This document shows positions 34,445 through 45,904 of a stretch of 64,000 nt of DNA, in pieces. Where the stretch lies: contig NC_072792.1 in NCBI RefSeq assembly GCF_028583425.1, positions 154,820,676 through 154,884,675 of the forward strand, written 5' to 3'. Positions within the stretch are counted from its first letter, which is position 1, and each line of letters starts with the position of its first letter. The notes under the pieces were generated by a model, which did no database searches, was not told the origin of the DNA, and saw only the letters and a list, made by a program, of their open reading frames with translations. The stretch comes from Eublepharis macularius. Taxonomy: Eukaryota; Chordata; Lepidosauria; Squamata; Eublepharidae. Position numbers and translations under genes: made by a program.

Positions 34445-36520
34445 AGGCAACCACAATACAGACAGACTGAAAGCTCTAAAGAAAAATGACATTTTCTCCA
34501 GTATCCTCCAGGTTTCAATGTGGTTCTGAGGAAATTTTCACTGGAACTGTTGCAATCTCTTACACACCAGTGAAGAGGACATCTACTGCTGTGGAACTGA
34601 ATATCAGAAGCATTTCTGTGATGTTGCATAATCACATGTAACAGCCTGTAGTTGGGCAGTATCTTATCTACTAATAGTGAAGTGGCCCTGATCTGAAGCT
34701 ACTTAAATCCAGAAACTGGAGCCAACAGAGATGCCAGAGAGGTTGACCTGAGGCAGAACTTGACTGCAAAACTCACAGCTGCATCTATGGCAGAACCACT
34801 ATGGAATGATCTTGGGAATTTCTTTGGAATATATCAGGTCCTGTAACACATCTGGAGACATGCTCAGCAAGGTCATCGGCTACAATGGAAATCCTGACAT
34901 TGTCAGATCAACTTGGTTTAACACTGGATGAGAACATGAGGATCTAGGATATATTTCAGAGTACAGTTCTTATGTTCAGTAGAATCGGCTAGAGAAAATT
35001 AGATCCATCAAATTGAATCTGAAGCAGTTTGCCAGTTTCTAGTTCTAAAGCCAAAGCATTTCAAAGCATACTAGTAAAAACCTAGCTTCTGCCAACATAG
35101 TTTGTGCCACCCATTTCCCAGAGAGGAATATAGTTCAGGACCTAAGCACTATTTTAGGCATGCCCAAAGTCTTAGGAACATGTCTAGTGGATTTTTAACT
35201 CCTGGGGGCTTACTTTCTTAACCCACCCTGCCTCTGAGGACCTCATCAATCTATTGGTATTCACTGAATATTGATGACAACCTGTGGAGAGGAAGGCTGA
35301 GAGAGAGAAGGAGAAGATAGTGTTGTTGTTGTTATTATTATTATCTCCACAATATAGCTGGGGAGCTGGGACTGAGAAGAGTGGCTTACCCAAGGCCACC
35401 TGCTGCGTTCATGGCAGTAGTAGGATTCATACCAGCAGAGTGCTGATTCACAGCCCAACCACTTAACTACTATGCTACAACAACTCTTTTGAGAACATAA
35501 GATAACATGGGCCAGTATGCTTTCATCCCGTCCACCCAAAAAAGGTTTCTTATCAATTTATGTACCTATTTAAATCTTGCTTTAGTTTAAACATCTCTCT
35601 GTTGCTTCCTATTGAGTTTAAATACCAAGTACAAATGAGTTCAAAGCCAGCTTTTTCAAATTCATGTGTGTGGAAAAACTGGGTCCAGAAGTCCAGATGC
35701 TGAATTAGATCTTCAGAAATTTCCCTGTGTCTGAAACTGCCTTATAGGTAGTCAGTCCATTTAGAGCAGTTCTGCGAAGTCTGATAGACAGGTGATTACT
35801 AAGATCTTAGCCATAGACATGAAGCTGCCTTTTACTGAGACAGAGCATTGGACTATCAAGGTCAATGTTGCCTATTCTGACTGGCAGCCCTGCTCCAGAG
35901 TCTTAGATTAAAGCTTTTTACACCACCTAACCCTTTTGACTTGGAGGCATCAAGGATGGAACCTGGGACCTTCTGTCTGCAAAAATTACGTTGTACCATG
36001 GAGTCAAAGTCCCTTCCCCAGTTCCCTCATCTAGAATGTTGATAAAATGGCAGCCTGCTTTCCCACCTCTTGTTCAGTTTTCTCAAATAGCATTGTTGTA
36101 TTTCTAGATATCATAAGACTATTTATTTATTTTTCATCTGTATTTTCTTCATTCAAGGGCAGCAAACAAAGCCCCCCCCTCCAACAACAACTTTGTGAAG
36201 TTTAAAGAAAGTGTCTGAGGTCACTAAGCTTTATCACGGAACAAAGATCTGAAACCAGAACTCCCCAGTCTGAGTCCAATACATAGCCATTAACGGGCTC
36301 TTCAAAAATAAAAACAGAAATAACAATATATATATTTTCATGGTGTCTTTTCAAACCCCAATAAAGAAAAAGAACACAATCTACTTTTCCAGATCAAAAC
36401 ATTTTACTTACTTAAATATTTATTTCATTTACAGTCCACCTTTCTTACAATTCAAAACAACACAGATAAGGGCAATACGATGCATACAGCAAGTAATGCA
36501 ATGAAACCAGCTTGCAAAAT
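34445..36520. other. Gene-free sequence with SINE remnants
   Basis: Antisense SINE remnants at about 35,330-35,490 and 36,120-36,295, and an antisense tRNA-derived repeat at 35,815-35,995 (ggaacctgggaccttctgtctg). No exon recognised. Confidence 0.45.
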
Positions 36521-36734
36521 AAAGAACAGCATACTCTGGTTGTTGGGGGTTTTCCGGGCTGTATTGCCGTGGTCTTGGCAAACAGCATTGACCAGTATAA
36601 AACAGCATTGACCAGTATAAAACGCAGAATACAATCATGGCAGATATGCTGGCATACATGACAGCAGCATTACAAAGCCGGTGCTGGGAGGCATCTGACA
36701 CCCCAAGAAGGCAAGTAGCTTTGCAGAGCCATTA

Positions 36735-36860
36735 CCTGCCTTTGTGTAGCAACCTGGGCTTCCCTGGTGATCTCCCCTCCAAGTACTAAACCAGGGCTGA
36801 TCCTGATTAGCTTCCAAGATCTGAGAGACTGGGCCAGCCTGGACCATCCAGGTCAGGGTG
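36735..36860 (-). mobile_element. 5S rRNA-derived SINE inside the copied segment
   Basis: TGATCTCCCCTCCAAGTACT and tgattagcttccaagatctg are the antisense 5S-like head. The same SINE sits in the donor copy at 42,280-42,405. Confidence 0.7.
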
Positions 36861-37304
36861 AGAATATATTTAGCAATAAGAGATTGCTTTTTAAGAGATA
36901 CTGTGATGATAATTGCACACAGTATTCCAAGTGAGGTCACACTATAGCTTTACATGAGAGCATTACAAAGTTGGCTATTTTATTTTCCTAATAATTCCTA
37001 GCATGGTATTTGCTTTTTTAGCCACTGCAACACATGGGGTGGATATTTTCATCAAGCTTCCAGTACAACCCCAGTTTCTCTTTCACTCTCAGTCTCAGCC
37101 AGTTTAGATCCCGTTAAGGTTAAGGTTAAAGTAAAGATAGCCCCTTGGGCAAGCACCAAGTCATTACTGATCCATGGGGGAACGTTGCATCACAATGTTT
37201 TCTTGACAAACTTTTTGTTACAAGGAAGTTTGCCATTGCCTTCCCCAGTCACCTACTCTTGGCATTGTCTTGGCACTGAGAGATCTCTGTCTTTTGGTGC
37301 TACA

Positions 37305-37346
37305 CCTCTGAAGATGCCAGCCACAGCTGCTGGCGAAACGTCAGGA
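37305..37346 (+). ncRNA. Hammerhead-ribozyme-like motif of a Penelope-like element
   Basis: In order: CCT, CTGAAGA (37,308-37,314), stem II of six pairs plus one wobble (TGCCAGC with GCTGGCG), GAAA (37,335-37,338), C, GTC (37,340-37,342) and AGG closing stem I with CCT. This is the arrangement of minimal hammerheads known from Penelope-like retroelements, with a very short stem III. Best-preserved of the set together with 55,977-56,018. Confidence 0.65.
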
Positions 37347-37464
37347 ACTACAATGCCAAGACCACGGCAATGCCAAGACCACGGCAATACAGCCCGGAAA
37401 ACCCCCAACAACCATCGTTCTCCGGCCGTGAAAGCCTTCGACAATACAACAGCATACTCTGTTT

Positions 37465-39590
37465 AAAACTTTGGAAGCATGACTCCAGCTTTCCCTTTAC
37501 AGAAATGCCCTCTAAGATGCTTCCGTTTTAAACATTCTGGGAAATGATAAAAGAGTGGGAGCATTCCTTATCCTCATTCCATCGGGTGGGAGTTTAATGA
37601 AGAAAGCTTGAGTACAGGCAGCTGTTGATCTTACCTGTTTGCAGCATGGCACTTTTCAAAGGCTTTGCTTCAATTGGCAAATCTGCTGCAGTGGAGCTTA
37701 TGAAGACAGATGGTCCTGCAGAGAACTGGTACCATGAAGGGTTTCAGTAGGTGATATAACCTGTGCTTTGAACTGAATCTAGTAACTAACTGTTAACCAA
37801 TGGAGCAACTATCAACAAAAGGTTGCTCCTGATAATATGCAAGCAGCAGTATTCTGCAACAGCTGGAATTTCCAGGTGGCCTTGAGGTTACCGTGCATCT
37901 ATGTGGTCAGACTGACCACGTCAAGGAAGGAAGCCATCCTCAAGCCTAAGTGAAGATGAAAGAAAGCATTTTGCTGCTGAATTGACTTGTTTCTCCAGCA
38001 ATGATTCAAGGTTTAGTATTTTACACAATAGCCTTATACCAGTGGGAATTTAAAGGACTTTAATTCCTACTAAAATAGTCCCAAGTCTTTCAGTAGTGAA
38101 AACATTACCTTTCTATTAGGAAACATGCAAAGCTGAGGCAGATTAGTATTAAAGAAAGTAAACGTGGAAATCTTGGCTCAAATTGCACTTAAGCCATGAA
38201 TTTACCCTGACATTTTCCATAAGCAAATGTACTGAGTTAGTTATTCTGTGTCACATGGAGAGATGGTGCCTAACAACCCCCAAATATACAATCATATGAA
38301 ATATTAAAAAACATAAAACAATTTCCACCTAACCTCAGGTAAATTAGTAACATGTTAATAACATGTTCAATTTTGTTCAGACTTTGAACATTCAGATATA
38401 CGCACCAGGTATATAATTAAAAGAATATTGTGGCTTATCTTCCATTAACAAGCAAGGGATTTTCCAAAGGCATCTCAAATGATTCTTAATCAAGATAAAG
38501 AAAAGTTTTCTTCTTTGGATATCCAATCCTTCAGTAATGTTTGCTGAGCTGATAGAAAGAGCAGCCTGAGATATGGGCCCCCATCCCACGCATTGTAGAG
38601 TTGCCAAAGAAATTTTTTTCTTTCTTTTTTGAACTGGTTTGCACCTCCTAATACAGCAATTCAAGAAAAACAATCATCATCAAGCATAAATGGGAAAAGA
38701 AAAACTTTCCCACAACTCCCCCTGTAGATTTTTTTAAATAAATAGTTTGATCAGATTTATTGACATGAAATTGTTGCTGTTATGCCACTTATCTACAAGT
38801 AGTAAATCACTAGATTATGAAAGCTTCCCAGTCACAAGGAAGTTTGCCCATTGTAACTTTCCCCCCACCCATAAAGAGTTCAACATAGTGACAAGTGGTA
38901 GATTCCCCTCTTGTTTATCTTAGTTTAGGAGAGTCTTTGCTGCCCTCTGCAGGCCATGGCAGAAAGTGAGTTACCAACCAACGATCATTTTAAAAAGTCC
39001 TTATTTTGGTATTTTATTGCACTCGAGAACTTCTATAGAAGATTTAAAATAATCATGCTTGCCCTAGGAAGGGTCATTTGGGGGTTTTGATGGCAGCATA
39101 TAAGCAAACAACACAATAAACTTGTTCCTTCAATTGTAACAATTGCCTTGAGTTAGATGGGAGATTGGCTATGAGCTCATCCGTAGGTGGCCTTCCTACC
39201 ATCTTTGCTTTGGCGCTGTGATATTCATATGTGTGCCTAGAGTGTGAGAACTGAATGACCTAGGGTATTGTTCTTGTTTTGTTCTTCATCCTTGCAATTA
39301 AGACCTTTTGATAGTTGAGCAGAAGTGTCTCTTGTAAGATCAGACAAATGTCCTTCTAGTTCGGAATTCTCTTGTCAGCAGCTGCATACAGGCACCATCT
39401 GGGCAAGTCACACAAGCTGGGCAAGAAGACAGTGACATTTCCCTGTTGCTGGGCCCATGCTCCTGGTGTTCAGAAGTGTACTGTCTCTGTAGATGGAGGC
39501 TCCATTTTAGCGTGGTCAGTTGTTAGACCTACATGCTAGGACTTTGTGTAATCCCGCCCCCCCGGTCATCTAAGATAGTGCCAAATGCCC
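37465..39590. other. Gene-free sequence
   Basis: No exon recognised. A short CR1-like antisense piece lies near 39,470-39,545 (ctgtagatggaggctcc). Confidence 0.35.
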
Positions 39591-39597
39591 ATCACCA

Positions 39598-39870
39598 TTT
39601 TATTTATTTATTCAATTTACATACCGCCCATCCCAGGGGCTCTGGGCGGTGAACAGTTAAAATTGATAAAAACAAAACTAAAACCAATATACAAATAATA
39701 CCACATTTCTTGTGGTAGTGAGTCCAGTAGCTAATGGAAAGTAGTATTTTCTTTGTTCAGTTGTGCACCTACTGCCCTTCAACATCCTTAGGTGACTTTT
39801 CTAGTGTTACGAAAAAGGGAGAAAAATCTCTCCATCTACACCAACTAGGAACCTTGTTGTTGAGAGGTGG
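39598..39870 (-). mobile_element. L2 tail and CR1-like remnants
   Basis: Antisense L2-type 3' end (atttattcaatttacatacc, cgcccatccc, gggcggtgaacag) followed by an antisense CR1-like stretch to about 39,860. Confidence 0.5.
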
Positions 39871-39946
39871 CACATGTAAATATCTTAAATAAATTAATAA
39901 AGAAAGAAAGAAAAAGCAACTCTCACCTCCTCAGATTTCTCTCCTA

Positions 39947-40138
39947 GGCCGATTCCACACGGCTTCCCTGAAGCTGGGATGTTGCGGAACATGCCGGAAA
40001 AAACGTGGAAGATCGCATTTTCTCACACGAGTTTTGTGTGACATCGCGCAAAACTCACGCGAGAAAATGCGATCTTCCACGTTTTTTCCGGCATGTTCCA
40101 CAACGTCCCGGCTTCAGGGAAGCCGTGTGGAATCAGCC
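39947..40138. mobile_element. Near-perfect palindromic MITE
   Basis: Two arms of about 90 bp (39,947-40,042 and 40,043-40,138) pair almost completely; ends GGCCGATTCC and, inverted, GGCTGATTCC. A short CTA repeat flanks it (39,944-39,946 and 40,139-40,141). Non-coding, 192 bp. Superfamily undetermined from the ends. Confidence 0.8.
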
Positions 40139-40714
40139 CTAGTCCAGTATGGGAGGAGGCAATCCTTTATTTGCTAGGAATGATTTCCAGGTTTCGGGGA
40201 TATGCTCTCAAGGAGGCAATGAATTTCACTCTAAAAGAACAGCCTGCCGAGCAAGACTGAAGGTAGGTTGGTTTGCTTTTATAAACATGCATTAAAAACT
40301 TCATCTTGGACAAGTAAAATTCATGCACAAAAGAGGACACTTCTGTTGACCCAACTATGTTCCCATTACATTTTCTTTTGAAAATGTGTCATTTTTTTGT
40401 TATTTCTCCCAATGGCATTCTGGGAGGAAGATGCAGTTTCAGGGGGGTTCGAACAGCAGAAACCAAGTTGCTTGGCAACCTGTGTTCAAAACTAAGGACA
40501 GCTTCAGCAATCGCTTTGGGATGTGGCATTGGAATTCAGGCAGCATAACACTGGATATTTTGAACGTGGCCTGTTTGCATCCTGCTTACGCTAGGTCTTC
40601 TTTTGAGTTTTGTCTAGTATCCCAGTGTGACAGTAGTCCTATGCTAAAAAAGCCATCCATACATTGACACACGGCATGGTGAAGGACAGTGGGCACAAGT
40701 GAGTTTGCCCTGCC

Positions 40715-40857
40715 TCCCACCTCTCGCATCTGACAAAGAGAACTGTGATTCTCGAAAGCTTATGCTACAGTAAAGTTGGTTAGTCTTAAAGGTGCTACTG
40801 GACTCTTTTCGATTTTGCTACTACAGACTAACACGGCTAACTCCTCTGGATCTTGTT
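40715..40857 (+). mobile_element. Penelope-like terminal fragment, second subfamily
   Basis: CTGACAA (40,730-40,736), a GAGAA/TTCTC hairpin and GAAAGCTTATGCT (from 40,754), then GTTAGTCTTAAAGGTGCTAC and acagactaacacggctaac, is a common sauropsid repeat end. The core resembles a hammerhead but departs from its consensus. Confidence 0.55.
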
Positions 40858-41109
40858 GACCTAGGTGATGACCAATCCGTTATGGATTTCCTTGTTGAAC
40901 TTTTCACCACATTGAATGGGTTTTGGACACTTGTAGTTTGGCTCCTCCGCCAAAGCCAATCTGGCTTGGGTGACCCTGTCAGAAACCACGCTGCTGCCAG
41001 CTTTGTCTTTTGCCTCACAGGAGCACACCACTATGAAAAGGAAGAGTCCTTGGTGGAGTTGTTGAAGTTACTGTGTTAATTTTCATTATTCTATTAATTA
41101 TACACTTTC

Positions 41110-41335
41110 ACTGGGATATTTTCTATTTTATTCACATAAAGTATACCCCAATGGGGTACCCAAAGCAGCTTACATCATTCTTCTCCTGAATTTTATCTTC
41201 TCAACAACCACCCTGTGAGGTAGGTTAGGCCAAGAAAGTGTGACTGGCTCAAGGTCACCCAGGAAGCTTCTGTGGTTGGGTGGTGATCTGAACCTGGGTC
41301 TCCCAAATCCTGGTCTAACCACTACGCAACACTGT
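41110..41335 (-). mobile_element. tRNA-derived SINE
   Basis: Antisense copy: ccaatggggtacccaaagcag, CAACCACCCTGTGAGGTAGG, CTCAAGGTCACCCAGGAAGC, and the head complement ctaaccactacgcaacac. Confidence 0.7.
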
Positions 41336-41339
41336 TACT

Positions 41340-42115
41340 ACCTGTACACTTTTCTTACATTTTTGTTACCAGCTGTATTTTTCTTTGTTTTCCACCTACT
41401 GTGGTTGATATTTTCAGGGACTGCATCCCTCAGCCAAGGAATCCTGCCAAATAGAAAAGTTTCCCCATTTTATAGGCAATTCACATTTTCAACTGCAAGG
41501 GGGGAGCATGAGAAAATGCTTGGCAACCCCAGAAAGCAGGGGAAAGGACACAGCAGAAACAGGGAAGTTGTTCAGCATCCTGAGCAAGGCTGAGTGTCCA
41601 GGGGGTAGCATTCCAAGAAAATTAGGCCAAGGTAACATGATGGCCAAGTAGACCCAAGAAAGTAGGCAGCTGTCAGTCCCTGGCAGTCAAGTCCCTCAAG
41701 CCCTCCACAGTTAACAAGCAGGTGTTCCAGTTGAAGTAGCTTTATTGAGATCCATACAGTACAGGTATTCACCCAAAGGTGGCAATTGGCAGGAGTGACA
41801 ATTCAAACAAAAGCATAACTAATTATAGGGAAACTTCCCGCACTCCGGGGTCCATTGACATTCTGGCGTGAAACCCCAAAGAGGTTGCATGGGAACAGAT
41901 TAGTTTAGACTACATGAAGTACAGAGCAAAATATCCCAGTCTCTGGGAAAGTTACAATGTTTGCTGCTTGCAGCCCTTCTCGAGGACACTTGGTGGAAAA
42001 AGTGAAAGTCCATATTTTCAACAGATAATGAGCCCACCGGCTCTCCTGCAATTAATATCAGAAGTTAAGACACTCTCAGATGATCGACACAGATTTACAC
42101 AGAATACAGCATATA
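41340..42115. other. Unassigned sequence
   Basis: No exon or familiar repeat recognised. Confidence 0.35.
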
Positions 42116-42279
42116 ATTCTGGCAAACAGCATTGACCAGTATAAAACAGCATTGACCAGTATAAAACGCAGAATACAATCATGGCAGGTATGTTGGCATA
42201 CATGACAGCAGCATTACAAAGCCGGTGCTGGGAGGCATCTGACACCCCAAGAAGGCAGGTAGCTTTGCAGAGCCATTAC

Positions 42280-42405
42280 CTGCCTTTGTGTAGCAACCTG
42301 GGCTTCCCTGGTGGTCTCCCCTCCAAGTACTAAACCAGGGCTGATCCTGATTAGCTTCCAAGATCTGAGAGACTGGGCCAGCCTGGACCATCCAGGTCAG
42401 GGTGA
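42280..42405 (-). mobile_element. 5S rRNA-derived SINE
   Basis: Antisense 5S-like head (TGGTCTCCCCTCCAAGTACT, gattagcttccaagatctg), the same insertion as the copy at 36,735-36,860. Confidence 0.7.
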
Positions 42406-42639
42406 GAATATATTTAGCAATAGGGGAATGAAGGGATGACATTGCTGCTGCTTGCGTAGATTTCAAAAAGTCCTCTCCAGGCTGCAGAGATGATGCAGTG
42501 ACTGGCAGTGTGCCCATAGAATAACACAGGTGTCCCTGTAGGAATGGTGCAGTTAAATCTCAAATTATATCCCAGGAAGGGAAAGACAGGTTTAGAATGA
42601 TCAATTAAGCTGGGGAAAGAAACTGATTCCCAGTCTCAT

Positions 42640-43460
42640 AAGAACATAACTAGAGCCTGCTGGATCAGACCAAAGGCCCATATAGCCCAGCGTACTGCTT
42701 CACACAACAGCCATCCAGTTGTCCTGGAGGGCCAAACAAACAGGGCATAGAGGCTAAGGCCATCCCCTGATTCCCAGAACGGGTATTCAGAGGTTTGCAG
42801 CCTCTGTAAATGGAGGCTCCCTTTGGTCACCACGGCCACTGATAGACTGATCCTCTGTAAATCTAACTCCCTTTTAAAGTTAGCTGTGGTTGTTGTGTAG
42901 CCAGCCACCACTACCTCCGGTGGTGGTGAATTCCGCAGTCCAATCACTCACTGAGTAAAGGCATTTTTCTTCTTGTCTGTGCTGAACATATTTCCCAACA
43001 GCTTCATCAGTTGCCCCTGAGTTCTAGTATTATGGGAGAGGGAGAAAAAAGCTCCCTCTGTTTACTTTCTCTACCTGATGCATAATTTTATAAACCTCTA
43101 TCATGTCTCCCCTTAGCCATCTTTTTTTCCTGGACTAACAAGTGCTGTACCCTTCAACCTTTCTTCATAGGAGTGGTGTTCCAATCCCCAATCATTTTGG
43201 TTGCCCTCCTTTATACTTTTTCTGGCTTTGCAATATCTTTTTTGAGATACTGTGATGATAATTGCACACAGTATTCCAAGTGAGGTCACACTATAGCTTT
43301 ACATGAGAGCATTACAAAGTTGGCTATTTTATTTTCCTAATAATTCCTAGCATGGTATTTGCTTTTTTAGCCACTGCAACACATGGGGTGGATATTTTAA
43401 TCAAGCTTCCAGTACAACCCCAGTTTCTCTTTCACTCTCAGTCTCAGCCAGTTTAGATCC
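42640..43460 (-). mobile_element. CR1-type LINE, 3' part
   Basis: Antisense text: AGCCTGCTGGATCAGACCAA, ctccggtggtggtgaattcc, tctatcatgtctccccttagcc, gttgccctcc, CAGTATTCCAAGTGAGGTC and gcatggtatttgctttttt are characteristic of CR1 3' regions in sauropsids. Continuous across the point where the 36-kb copy is deleted. Confidence 0.65.
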
Positions 43461-43650
43461 CATTAAGGTTAAGGTTAAAGTAAAGATAGCCCCTTGGGCA
43501 AGCACCAAGTCATTACTGATCCATGGGGGAACGTTGCATCACAATGTTTTCTTGACAAACTTTTTGTTACAAGGAAGTTTGCCATTGCCTTCCCCAGTCA
43601 TCTACTCTTTACCCCCAGGAAACTGGGTACCCATTTAAAGTTAGGATCTT

Positions 43651-43905
43651 AATAATAACAACATTCAACTTATATATCACCCTTCAGGACAACTTAACAC
43701 CCACTCAGAGTGGTTTACAAAGTGTGTTGTTATTATCCTCACAACAATCACCCTGTGAGGTGAGGTCAGTGGGCTGAGAGAGCTCCAAGAAGCTGTGACT
43801 GACCCAAGGTCATTCAGCTGGCTTCAAGTGGAGGAGTAGGGAATCAAGCCCAGTTCTCTAGATTAGAGTCCTGCTGCCCTTAACCATTACACCAAACTGG
43901 CTCTC
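43651..43905 (-). mobile_element. tRNA-derived SINE (Sauria type)
   Basis: Complement of the subfamily seen at 801-1,046: (AAC)n-side tail at left, cccttcaggacaacttaacac, CACCCTGTGAGGTGAGG, and head complement ccattacaccaaactggctc. Confidence 0.75.
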
Positions 43906-44299
43906 TTTTGTTCCAATATGCATCACCTTACGCTTACACTGAACTTCATTTGCCCATTCACCCAAATTAGAGAGATCCTCCTATAGTTCTTCACAATCCA
44001 CCTTGGTTTTTACCATCCTGAATAATTTGGTATTGTGCACAAACATGGCTACTACCTGTCTCACTCCCAATTGCCAATGAAACTGCACTAGTTCCAATAC
44101 AGACAGCGTGGCTGAGAGCTATATTACCCCACAGACAAAGACTCAGATGCCCCCGTCCATGTGATTTTGATCAAAACCAAGTATCATGGACTTGCTGTTC
44201 CCATGAAGAGAATAATAATGGTTCATTAGGTAAGTTATTTGTGGCGGTGATCCATTCTTTTGGGCCCTATTCTTTGGTACTTTCTCTCAGTCTGTCTTG

Positions 44300-44302
<3 letters not shown>

Positions 44303-44345
<43 letters not shown>

Positions 44346-44354
44346 GTCTCTCTG
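44303..44354. repeat. (TC)n microsatellite
   Basis: About 25 TC units with one interruption. Confidence 0.95.
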
Positions 44355-44404
44355 TTATGCTTAGGAAAAGAAGGGAGATGATGATTAAAGCTAATAGGTA
44401 TATA

Positions 44405-44663
44405 CAGGGCTTTTTTCTGGGAAAAGAGGTGGTGGAACTCAGTGGGTTGCCCTAGGAGAAAATGGTCACATGGCTGGTGGCCCCACCCCCTGATCGCTAG
44501 ACAGAGGGGAGTTGAGATTGCCCTCCGCGCCGCCAAGCGGTGTGGAGGGCAATCTAAACTTACCTCTGTCTGGAGATCAGGGGGCGGGGCCACCAGCCAT
44601 GTGACCATTTTCAAGAGGTTCCGGAACTCCGTTCCCCTGTGTTCCCCCTAAAAAAAAGCCCTG
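44405..44663. mobile_element. hAT-type MITE
   Basis: Ends CAGGGCTTTTTTC and, inverted, aaaaaaaGCCCTG, with a perfect 8-bp target duplication ggtatata (44,397-44,404 and 44,664-44,671). It shares the long hairpin with 4,760-5,159 and is shorter. Confidence 0.93.
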
Positions 44664-44674
44664 GGTATATATAT

Positions 44675-45900
44675 ATTTTTGCAGATGGCACATCATAGCA
44701 GTCACAGGTGTGTTTCTTGGCAACCACTTTCTTCTTCCCCAATAGTCACTAAAACAAAGACTGAGTCCTGGCTTTCCCCCACATCCCAAAGCAGGCTTTA
44801 AAACAACCCAGAAAGTGTCCTCTTGGTTCCTATAGGGAACACTCATTCAGAGCACCCATACTGACCAATGTGAACAATAGAAAAATTACAGTGTGTATAT
44901 ACAGAAAAAATGAGCAAAAAATGAGAATCAATAAGACTCCCTAGCCAAGGGACCTAGCTAGAATACTGCCATACACTATAAATCAAATCTATATAAGACA
45001 CGAGTTACTGATAGGATGAGCCCCACTGGATATAGTGAGACACAAGACATAAAGATGATTAACAGAAGAAGGAAAATAGGGGGCATGTATGAAGTCCATC
45101 TTATCCTCCATGTGGAAGAGAGAGGTGATCCGAGTCCCCAGATGGTGTTGTTTCCCCACATCTGCACTGACTTTAGAAAGCAACTCTAGTCCCTGGATGC
45201 TGAAATCCAAGTGGCTCCAGCTCTCCCCTCCCCTTCCCATCCACTGCTTCCTCCTTAAAAAAGGGGGGGAAGAGGAGAGTGCCGGGGGACAGCACCCCAT
45301 TCTTCTCTCTGAGTTAGAGAGTGTGAGGTTTCCAATTTTTAAAAAAATCTAGCACATTCCCTTTTCTTAGGCCTTGCTCTATTTAGCCAGATCCTGTCCT
45401 TGTTTACTCAAAATATGGCTGAAGATGATGGCGCTTACTTGCATGTAAACATGCACAGGAGGACTGCAGTCTGAAATCCCCCTCATGCTTCTTCTCCCAC
45501 TCCAAAAATCCATCCTACATCCCATTCCCTTACCATTCACCAGCACCAAATGCTCTCACGCAGTTATCCTGACCTAGGTGTAGGGTTTGCCAACATTTTT
45601 GCTTACTGGCTTCTACTGTGCCTTTCACAGAAACTTGAACTGCACTAAAGTTTTGTCAAAAGTTCCACTTGCAGATTTCTGTAGATCAGGACAGAGTAGC
45701 AAACCAGGCCTCTCTCTTGGCCAGCTGGCAACGTTGTCTGGAACTCCCAGTGTTTCGAAACCCCAGTCCGTATTTCTTTGGTCCTGAAGCTCATTCCGAG
45801 CAACTGCCTGGAAACTTTTTTGCCTCTCCAGCATCACAGTGTGAGGTTTCGCAGCCCTGCTCCCTCCATCATGTTAATTTAGTTAATCAGATTTCTTGCC
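44675..45900. other. Unassigned sequence
   Basis: No exon recognised; several short open frames without family features. Confidence 0.35.
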
Positions 45901-45904
45901 CTCC

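Larger units (their letters stand above)
36539..37447 (+). mobile_element. Chimeric Penelope-like insertion carrying a copied genomic segment
   Basis: A 14-bp target duplication aacagcatactctg flanks it (36,525-36,538 and 37,448-37,461). Left end 36,539-36,580 is the exact inverse of 37,371-37,412. The right end, from 37,261, is a Penelope-like terminal unit with a hammerhead-like core. Between lies 36,576-37,260, about 99% identical to 42,120-42,422 plus 43,244-43,609 except for a missing 821-bp block replaced by 16 bp (36,879-36,894). The copied block includes a 5S-SINE and the end of a CR1 LINE. Confidence 0.75.
42120..43609. repeat. Donor-side copy of the segment duplicated at 36.6-37.3 kb
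   Basis: Its two outer parts (42,120-42,422 and 43,244-43,609) match 36,576-37,260 with about seven differences in 670 bp. The CR1 and SINE sequences here run on naturally past both breakpoints, whereas at 36.5-37.3 kb they are cut, so this is the ancestral arrangement. Confidence 0.8.
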
